Shown: positions 1 to 3,629 of the stretch, in pieces
How the letters are laid out: each line of letters begins with the position of its first letter
How positions within the stretch are numbered: the stretch's first letter is position 1
Assembly: GCA_030840885.1 (NCBI GenBank)
Contig: JAVEDQ010000532.1
Location: 1 to 6,077, forward strand
Direction: 5' to 3'
Length of the DNA: 6,077 bases
Source: Frankiaceae bacterium
GTDB lineage: Bacteria > Actinomycetota > Actinomycetes > Frankiales > Frankiaceae
Program-made: the position numbers and the translations under genes
Notes under the pieces: generated by a model
Databases searched by the model: none
Told to the model about the DNA's origin: nothing
The model's input: the letters and a program-made list of their open reading frames with translations, nothing else

Positions 1-1
1 C

Positions 2-103
2 GACGTCGCCGTGCTCGAGCCGCCCGAGCTGCAGCAGTCCGTGGAACGCCGGCTCGAGGGTGCGCTCGCGGCCCACGGCGGGGAGCAGGCGAGCACTTCA
101 TGA
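2..103 (+). CDS. pafB: PafB, C-terminal end (partial, runs off left edge)
   Basis: Only the last 33 codons are in the window, ending in TGA at 101-103. The visible peptide runs DVAVLEPPELQQSVERRLEG and then continues in alanine/glycine-rich residues. It resembles the final helix after the WYL C-terminal extension, where a 'V..P.EL...V...L..AL' pattern is usual. The assignment rests mainly on context: the next gene, 10 nt downstream, is a recognisable pafC, and in actinobacteria pafB directly precedes pafC. In mycobacteria PafB and PafC act together as a transcriptional activator of the LexA-independent DNA-damage response. No domain is complete here, so the identity is inferred from position plus a weak sequence match. 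Confidence 0.75.
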   Translation, partial: DVAVLEPPELQQSVERRLEGALAAHGGEQASTS

Positions 104-127
104 GCGGTGCCGCATGAGCAGTGCCGC
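100..127 (+). repeat. 14-bp tandem duplication carrying the pafC start codon
   Basis: ATGAGCGGTGCCGC (100-113) is followed directly by ATGAGCAGTGCCGC (114-127), with 13 of 14 bases identical. Copy 1 has an ATG overlapping the pafB stop (ATGA at 100-103) and reads Met-Ser-Gly-Ala-Ala before stopping at TGA 115-117. Copy 2 has the pafC ATG, again within an ATGA (114-117). The likely ancestral state is a pafB/pafC ATGA overlap that was displaced by a slippage duplication. Because 14 is not a multiple of three, copy 1 is out of frame with pafC. Confidence 0.8.
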
Positions 128-1076
128 CGACCGGCTCCCACGCCTGCTGGCGCTGGTGCCCTGGCTCCGGACGCACCCCGGTGCACGCATCGACGACGTG
201 GCCGCCGAGTTCGGCGTCGACGTCCGCCAGCTGCGCGACGACCTGAACCTGCTGTGGGTCTGCGGCCTGCCGGGCGGCGCGCCGGGCGACCTGATCGACC
301 TCTCCTTCGAGGGCGAGACCGTGACCGTGTTGGATGCCCAGACGTTGGATCGTCCGCTCCGGCTGACCGCTGACGAGGGCCAGGCCCTGGTGGTGGCCAC
401 CCGGACGCTCGCCGACGTCCCGGGCCTCGCCGAGCGCGATGCCCTCGACGGGGTGCTCGCGAAACTCGAGGGCGCGCTCGGCGGCCGCACCGACCCGGCC
501 GTCGCCGTCGCCGTCGACCCCGCGGGCGACGCGCTCGCCACCGCCCGCAGCGCGCTGGACCAGCACCGCCGCCTGCACCTGCGCTACCTCGTGGAGGCGC
601 GCGACGAGGTCACCGACCGCGACGTCGACCCGATGCGGCTGCTGGTGCGGGACGGGCGCTGGTATCTCGAGGCCTGGTGTCACCGGGTGGAAGCCGTCCG
701 GCTGTTCCGGCTGGACCGGATCGTCGAGGGGACGCTGCTCGACGTCCCGGCCGATCCGCCGCCGGAGGCGACGTCACGCGACCTCGGCGACGGGGTCTTC
801 TCGCCCGCGCCGGACGACGCCGCCGTCACCCTCGCGCTCGACCCCGCCGCCCGATGGGTCGCGGACTACTACCCCGTCGAGAGTGCGGAGGAGACCGGCG
901 ACGGCGGCCTCCGCATCGTCCTGCGAACGGCCGAACCGGAGTGGGTCGTCCGGCTCGCGCTCCGCCTGGGCGGGGCCGGCCGGGTCCTCGATCCGCCGGA
1001 GGTCGTCGCCGCCGTGCGGGACCGTGCCCGGGCGGCGCTGCGGGCCGCCCGGCGAGGCGCACCGGCCAAAGGTTGA
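114..1076 (+). CDS. pafC: PafC, WYL-domain transcriptional regulator
   Basis: This 320-aa protein is the PafC half of the PafBC regulator and is close in length to mycobacterial PafC. Residues 7-50 form a winged-helix DeoR/HTH-like region (RLPRLLALVPWLRTHPG, then DDVAAEFGVDVRQLRDDL). A middle linker follows. The WYL domain occupies about 140-215 and contains the signature W183-Y184-L185 and the basic RLFRLDRI segment at 196-203. Residues 235-310 form the WYL C-terminal extension. In mycobacteria PafBC activates many DNA-damage genes without LexA, probably by sensing a nucleic-acid ligand through the WYL domains; that role is family knowledge. The start at 114 is preferred over upstream in-frame codons, which lie inside pafB. 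The Shine-Dalgarno is weak (GAGCGG at 102-107), so translation is probably coupled to pafB. The gene may be co-transcribed with pafB and pafA. Confidence 0.93.
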   Translation: MSSAADRLPRLLALVPWLRTHPGARIDDVAAEFGVDVRQLRDDLNLLWVCGLPGGAPGDLIDLSFEGETVTVLDAQTLDRPLRLTADEGQALVVATRTLADVPGLAERDALDGVLAKLEGALGGRTDPAVAVAVDPAGDALATARSALDQHRRLHLRYLVEARDEVTDRDVDPMRLLVRDGRWYLEAWCHRVEAVRLFRLDRIVEGTLLDVPADPPPEATSRDLGDGVFSPAPDDAAVTLALDPAARWVADYYPVESAEETGDGGLRIVLRTAEPEWVVRLALRLGGAGRVLDPPEVVAAVRDRARAALRAARRGAPAKG

Positions 1077-1100
1077 TCCTGCCGGTGCGTCGCTCCGGGA

Positions 1101-1118
1101 CAGCGGCGAATTCCGCTG
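1101..1118 (+). terminator. Hairpin downstream of pafC, possible terminator
   Basis: CAGCGG (1101-1106) pairs perfectly with CCGCTG (1113-1118) around the 6-nt loop CGAATT. It sits 24 nt after the pafC stop. No U-run follows, but many actinobacterial intrinsic terminators lack one. The following bases (1119-1147) are the most A/T-rich in the neighbourhood. The hairpin is visible; a terminator role is inferred. Confidence 0.35.
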
Positions 1119-1229
1119 ATAGGCCTAACGCAATAGTCCTGAACTAGTCCATCTGGGCTATGTGGTCGGCTCGTGCCCCCGCCGATGGCTTTCGTGTCGC
1201 GCACCAGGGATGGTGCTCCGGACGGCTGC

Positions 1230-1235
1230 GGAGGT
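1230..1235 (+). promoter_or_regulatory. Strong Shine-Dalgarno site for the zinc-ribbon gene
   Basis: GGAGGT lies 6 nt before ATG 1242. It decides the start against two in-frame upstream candidates, GTG 1173 and ATG 1185, which have no comparable site and would add a low-quality N-terminus before the first cysteine pair. Confidence 0.8.
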
Positions 1236-1241
1236 AGGAAA

Positions 1242-1574
1242 ATGACCACGATCAAGGCATCGTGCCCCACGTGTGGCGAGGTCGAGATGACTTCCAACGA
1301 CGTCATGCTCATGGTCTGCAACCACGCGCCGCTCTCGTACTATGCCTTCGACTGCCCGTCCTGCGCCGACGAGGTGCGCAAGCCGGCCGACGACCACGTC
1401 ATCAGCCTGCTGATGTCCGGCGGCGTCCGCGCCCAGGTCTGGGAGGTGCCGGCCGAGGCCCTCGAGCCCAAGGCAGGCCCGACGCTCACCTACGACGACC
1501 TGCTCGACTTCGCGCTGCTGCTGTCCCACGAGGACGACATCGCCGCGCGCATCAGCGAGGCCATCACCGGCTGA
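1242..1574 (+). CDS. Small four-cysteine zinc-ribbon protein, function unknown
   Basis: This 110-aa protein starts at an ATG with a very good ribosome site. It has a CPTC pair (C8, C11) and a CPSC pair (C38, C41), 26 residues apart, which is the layout of a zinc ribbon. An extra C26-N27-H28 lies between the pairs. The ribbon is followed by an acidic segment and an amphipathic C-terminal helix of about residues 84-109 (TYDDLLDFALLLSHEDDIAA). There is no signal peptide or membrane segment, so it is probably cytoplasmic. Zinc ribbons of this size often bind nucleic acid or a protein partner such as RNA polymerase, but nothing here shows which. It lies in its own spacer-bounded unit between pafC and a small membrane-protein gene, a place where mycobacteria have no gene. 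I do not recognise a named family beyond 'zinc ribbon'. Confidence 0.85.
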   Translation: MTTIKASCPTCGEVEMTSNDVMLMVCNHAPLSYYAFDCPSCADEVRKPADDHVISLLMSGGVRAQVWEVPAEALEPKAGPTLTYDDLLDFALLLSHEDDIAARISEAITG

Positions 1575-1601
1575 CGGTGACCTTCGAACGGGCCCGCTTC
1601 A

Positions 1602-1629
1602 CCGGCTCAGCCGGCCCGACCATGGGGCC
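1602..1629 (+). terminator. GC-rich hairpins after the zinc-ribbon gene, possible terminator
   Basis: CCGGC (1602-1606) pairs with GCCGG (1610-1614) around TCA. An alternative stem pairs GGCCC (1613-1617) with GGGCC (1625-1629). The two share bases 1613-1614, so they are mutually exclusive at that point. An 8-bp perfect palindrome, CGGGCCCG, lies just upstream at 1589-1596. There is no U-run. In DNA this GC-rich a five-bp stem is only modest evidence, so the call is weak. Confidence 0.25.
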
Positions 1630-1636
1630 GAGGGCC

Positions 1637-1642
1637 TAGGAT
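1637..1642 (+). promoter_or_regulatory. -10 element TAGGAT for a leaderless transcript
   Basis: TAGGAT fits the actinobacterial TANNNT -10 motif and ends exactly 7 nt before the GTG at 1650. That is the spacing at which transcription begins on or next to the start codon. No good -35 is visible (weak candidate CCCGAC at 1615-1620, spacer 16), which is common in actinobacterial promoters. Confidence 0.6.
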
Positions 1643-1649
1643 CGCCGTT

Positions 1650-1946
1650 GTGTGGTTGGCGATCTGCTTGTCCGTCGTGGCCTTCGGGCTCGTCCTGGTG
1701 GTCGTGTTCGGCTTCCACGCCTACGGTCGGTTCCGGCGGATGAACCGCTTCGGCTCCCGGGCCGGCGGCCGGCTGTCCACGCTCGCCGACCAGGCCTCCG
1801 CGCTGGCCGACCGGATGGACGACCTGCAGGAGCGCTCCGAGGCGCTGTCCGAGACGGCGGCTGCGCGCGCGTCCGCCCTGTCCGTCGAGTCCGCCCCGCG
1901 GGCCCGGCCAGCCGGGCTCGTGCCGACTCGCTCGCGACGCCGCTGA
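1650..1946 (+). CDS. Small membrane-anchored coiled-coil protein, function unknown
   Basis: This 98-aa protein starts at GTG. Residues 2-23 (WLAICLSVVAFGLVLVVVFG) form one hydrophobic transmembrane helix directly after the start. The basic stretch YGRFRRMNRFGSR (25-37) should hold the rest in the cytoplasm. Residues about 42-75 are an alanine- and leucine-rich helix with heptad-like spacing (LADQASALADRMDDLQERSEALSE), likely a coiled coil. The tail is basic and disordered (ends RSRRR). No enzymatic motif is visible. There is no strong Shine-Dalgarno; the TAGGAT box 7 nt upstream suggests leaderless translation. Its position before tatA might hint at an envelope role, but that is only proximity. 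It is superficially like a TatB/TatA-type 'helix plus amphipathic helix' protein but lacks the FG.KLP hinge, so I do not call it a Tat subunit. Confidence 0.72.
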   Translation: MWLAICLSVVAFGLVLVVVFGFHAYGRFRRMNRFGSRAGGRLSTLADQASALADRMDDLQERSEALSETAAARASALSVESAPRARPAGLVPTRSRRR

Positions 1947-1986
1947 CCGCGCCTTTCGCGCAGCGGGTCGCCGAAGTCTGGTCGCG

Positions 1987-2062
1987 GTTGCACCGCTGCT
2001 GTCGATAGTGCCATCATCCGGTTAACAGTCGCCGACGCCGATGCCGCGCGATGCGGTGCAAC
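1987..2062. repeat. 10-bp perfect inverted repeat in the tatA upstream region
   Basis: GTTGCACCGC (1987-1996) has its exact reverse complement GCGGTGCAAC at 2053-2062, with 56 nt between the arms. The midpoint falls at 2024/2025, almost on the GTTAAC palindrome at 2021-2026. The arms could be paired operator sites for a looping regulator or the base of a long RNA hairpin. The repeat is seen directly; its role is not known. Confidence 0.7.
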
Positions 2063-2074
2063 AGGTCCGGCACG

Positions 2075-2080
2075 TAGCAT
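2075..2080 (+). promoter_or_regulatory. Possible -10 element for tatA
   Basis: TAGCAT matches TANNNT and would start a transcript around 2086-2088, giving a leader of roughly 38 nt before the tatA GTG. The right arm of the inverted repeat (2053-2062) lies where RNA polymerase would bind. No clear -35 is present (TGCGGT at 2052-2057 is poor). Confidence 0.35.
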
Positions 2081-2113
2081 CGATCCCGACAGCCGGGGCC
2101 TGCTACCCGGTCG

Positions 2114-2119
2114 AGGAGG
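2114..2119 (+). promoter_or_regulatory. Consensus Shine-Dalgarno of tatA
   Basis: AGGAGG lies 5 nt before the GTG at 2125 and fixes that GTG as the tatA start. The open frame extends upstream to 2041, but those residues ([14 protein letters not shown] and on) do not resemble a TatA N-terminus. Confidence 0.85.
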
Positions 2120-2124
2120 TCGTC

Positions 2125-2460
2125 GTGTTCCGTGAACTCAGTGCCTGGCACTTGGTCATCATCGTGGCCGCGTTCGTGCTGCTGTTCGGCTACAAGAAGC
2201 TGCCGGACGCCACGCGCTCGCTCGGCCGGTCGATGCGCATCTTCAAGTCCGAGGTCAAGGGCCTGCACGACGACGAGCCCCGCTCGGTCGAGCAGGCGCC
2301 TGCCGCGGCCCAGCCGGTTCAGCCGGTCCAGTCCCACGTCGCGCCGCCGGCCCAGTCCCAGCCGGCCCAGCCCCAGGCGGTCCAGCCCCAGGCGGCTCCG
2401 CCGGCCCAGTCCGCGGCTCCCGTCGCCTCCGACGCCCGGGCAGAAGCCGAACGCAGCTGA
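2125..2460 (+). CDS. tatA: TatA, twin-arginine translocase pore subunit
   Basis: This 111-aa protein starts at GTG. TatA oligomerises at the membrane to let folded twin-arginine substrates pass after TatC binds them. Residues 5-21 form the single short transmembrane helix ([17 protein letters not shown]). The hinge F21-G22 is followed by Y-K-K-L-P (23-27), and the amphipathic helix [20 protein letters not shown] covers 28-47; all are hallmarks of actinobacterial TatA. From about residue 52 the tail is disordered and rich in Pro, Gln and Ala, with repeats (APPAQS at 73-78 and 91-96; [10 protein letters not shown] at 82-91). Such tails are variable in the family and dispensable for the fold. 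The L.FG..KLP pattern and the downstream tatC favour TatA over TatB; no separate tatB is in the window. It is probably transcribed with tatC, 89 nt downstream. Confidence 0.95.
   Translation: MFRELSAWHLVIIVAAFVLLFGYKKLPDATRSLGRSMRIFKSEVKGLHDDEPRSVEQAPAAAQPVQPVQSHVAPPAQSQPAQPQAVQPQAAPPAQSAAPVASDARAEAERS
2367..2395 (+). repeat. 15-bp tandem duplication in the tatA tail
   Basis: CCAGCCCCAGGCGG occurs at 2367-2380 and again at 2382-2395, a 15-nt period that keeps the frame and encodes QPQAV then QPQAA. A longer-spaced partner pair lies around it: 2341-2358 and 2395-2412 match at 17 of 18 bases and both encode APPAQS, 54 nt (18 codons) apart. In-frame slippage probably built this tail. Confidence 0.75.
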
Positions 2461-2499
2461 GTTCGTCGCACACGAGCACGGCTGGGGGCGCACGCACGG

Positions 2500-2538
2500 A
2501 TGGCGGAGCTAGATGCTGAGGGCACGCTCGATGGCTGA
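2500..2538 (+). other. Short upstream ORF 1 before tatC (12 codons)
   Basis: ATG 2500 reads MAELDAEGTLDG and stops at TGA 2536-2538. It is one base-phase away from tatC and overlaps the second short ORF. Short ORFs arise by chance, so translation is not shown; it is listed because it is part of the staggered start cluster before tatC. Its upstream sequence has only a weak purine stretch. Confidence 0.25.
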
Positions 2539-2557
2539 GAGCACTCGAAATGGCTGA
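2513..2557 (+). other. Short upstream ORF 2 overlapping the tatC start (14 codons)
   Basis: ATG 2513 reads MLRARSMAESTRNG and stops at TGA 2555-2557, just past the tatC ATG at 2550-2552. A second in-frame ATG at 2531 gives the shorter MAESTRNG. Ribosomes ending here would be within a few bases of the tatC start, so it could feed or hinder tatC initiation. Geometry is seen; use is inferred. Confidence 0.3.
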
Positions 2558-2568
2558 GGGCACGTCGG
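2513..2568 (+). repeat. Three imperfect ~19-bp tandem repeats, the last forming the tatC start
   Basis: Copy A (2513-2530) is ATGCTGAGGGCACGCTCG, copy B (2531-2549) is ATGGCTGAGAGCACTCGAA, and copy C (2550-2568) is ATGGCTGAGGGCACGTCGG. The shared core is CTGAG(A/G)GCAC followed by TCG. Each copy starts with ATG. ATGGCGGAG at 2500-2508 may be a decayed fourth start. Copies A and B share a reading frame; copy C, the tatC start, is in a different one. Confidence 0.75.
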
Positions 2569-3554
2569 CCCTGCGACGGATCACGCGGGCCGCAGGCGCG
2601 GCCGCGAGTTCCCGTCGTCGTACGGTCCCGACCGTCGACGACAGTCGTATGTCGCTCATCGAGCACCTGAAGGAACTGCGACGACGGCTGCTCATCGCCT
2701 TTCTCGCGGTCAGCCTGCTCTCACTGATCGTCGGCATCTGGGGTTACCACGGCGTCTTCGACCTGCTGCGTCGGCCGTACTGCAACGTCCCCGTCAACCG
2801 TCGCACCGGTGGTGCGGGCTGCGACCTGATCTTCACCCACCCGACCGACGCGTTCTTCATCCGGCTCAAGGTCTCGCTCGTCGCCGGCACCATCCTGGCG
2901 TCGCCGGTCTGGCTCTACCAGCTGTGGGCCTTCATCACGCCGGGGTTGCACCGCAACGAGCGCCGGTGGGGCACGGCCTTCGTCTTCTCCTCGGTTTTGC
3001 TGTTCGCCGCCGGCTGCGTGCTGTCCTACGTGGTGCTCGGCCCGGCTCTCGACGTGCTGCTCGGCTTCGCCGGGAACGGCGTCGTGGCGCTGCTCGAGGT
3101 GAATCAGTACATCTCGTTCGTGATGTCGATGCTGATCATCTTCGGCGTCTCTTTCGAGTTCCCGCTCGTGCTGATCCTGCTCAACCTGTCCGGGGTGCTG
3201 AGTGCTGCGCGGCTGCGCAAATGGCGCCGCGCCGCGATCTTCCTGATCTTCGTGTTCGCCGGGTTCGCCACCCCGACGCAGGACCCGTTCAGCATGCTCG
3301 CGCTCGCCGCACCGCTGTGCATCCTCTACGAGGTCGCGATGGCGGTCGCCCGGCAGAACGACAAGCGGCGAGCCCGCGCGGCAGCCGAGGACGGGTTCGG
3401 CGATCTCTCCGATGACGAGGCCTCGCCGGCGCCGCCGACCTCGTCGCAGCTCGCCGGGACCGACGCCGACCGCCGCTTCGACCAGCACGAGTTCGACGAA
3501 CCCCCCGCGGCCACCGTGGGCAGTAGCTCGAGCTGGGACGACGACGCGACCTGA
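2550..3554 (+). CDS. tatC: TatC, twin-arginine translocase receptor subunit
   Basis: This 334-aa polytopic membrane protein recognises the twin-arginine signal and recruits TatA. The cytoplasmic N-terminal motif MSLIEHLKELRRRLL (34-48) includes E42, matching the signal-binding Glu of E. coli TatC (E15). Six hydrophobic helices follow at about 47-66, 107-128, 142-164, 190-212, 227-240 and 247-266. Other hallmarks are FTHPTDAFFIRLK (95-107), FITPGL (128-133), FEFP with E203 (equivalent to E. coli E170) and TPTQDP (241-246). The first external loop has C78 and C91, which could form a disulfide. A long disordered acidic C-tail begins near 270 and ends SSSSWDDDAT. The start at 2550 gives an arginine-rich 33-residue extension like that of mycobacterial TatC; ATG 2649 is a fallback with no ribosome site. 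The Shine-Dalgarno for 2550 is weak (GAGAG at 2537-2541). Confidence 0.95.
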   Translation: MAEGTSALRRITRAAGAAASSRRRTVPTVDDSRMSLIEHLKELRRRLLIAFLAVSLLSLIVGIWGYHGVFDLLRRPYCNVPVNRRTGGAGCDLIFTHPTDAFFIRLKVSLVAGTILASPVWLYQLWAFITPGLHRNERRWGTAFVFSSVLLFAAGCVLSYVVLGPALDVLLGFAGNGVVALLEVNQYISFVMSMLIIFGVSFEFPLVLILLNLSGVLSAARLRKWRRAAIFLIFVFAGFATPTQDPFSMLALAAPLCILYEVAMAVARQNDKRRARAAAEDGFGDLSDDEASPAPPTSSQLAGTDADRRFDQHEFDEPPAATVGSSSSWDDDAT

Positions 3555-3597
3555 CCTGATCAGGCCTGACTGACCCGAGGTCAGGACGCCTGAGGCC
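3555..3597 (+). terminator. Nested hairpins between tatC and helY, possible terminator
   Basis: Directly after the tatC stop is the 10-bp perfect palindrome CCTGATCAGG (3555-3564). Then CCTGAC (3565-3570) can pair with GTCAGG (3580-3585), or CTGACC (3570-3575) with GGTCAG (3579-3584) around CGA. GGCCT (3563-3567) can close over the group with AGGCC (3593-3597). There is no U-run. A terminator here would fit the separate helY promoter just downstream, but the repeated CCTGA words could also be a protein-binding site. Confidence 0.4.
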
Positions 3598-3616
3598 CGA
3601 AACCGGACATCGGCAC

Positions 3617-3622
3617 TAGTCT
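3617..3622 (+). promoter_or_regulatory. -10 element TAGTCT for leaderless helY
   Basis: TAGTCT fits TANNNT and ends 7 nt before GTG 3630, the same geometry as at 1637/1650. GTG 3627 is only 4 nt away. No Shine-Dalgarno precedes either GTG, and no convincing -35 is seen. Confidence 0.6.
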
Positions 3623-3629
3623 CGGTGTG

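Noticed and set aside
1173..1241. Earlier starts (GTG 1173, ATG 1185) for the zinc-ribbon protein
   Set aside because: GGAGGT at 1230-1235 is ideally spaced for ATG 1242, and the extension has no domain character.
1584..1600. TCGAAC resembling half of a mycobacterial LexA/SOS box
   Set aside because: The second half (GTTCGA after four bases) is absent; CCGCTT stands in its place.
1615..1642. PafBC-type promoter (TTGTC-like element spaced from the -10) before the in-window promoters
   Set aside because: No TTGTC-like word lies at the needed distance from TAGGAT 1637, TAGCAT 2075 or TAGTCT 3617, so there is no sign that these genes are PafBC targets.
2041..2124. Upstream in-frame extension of tatA beginning at ATG 2041
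   Set aside because: The consensus AGGAGG sits directly before GTG 2125, and the added residues do not resemble a TatA N-terminus; ATG 2041 has no ribosome site.
2649..2651. ATG 2649 as the tatC start
   Set aside because: It lacks a ribosome site, and mycobacterial TatC also carries a basic N-terminal extension before the MSL..HL.ELR motif. It remains a fallback.
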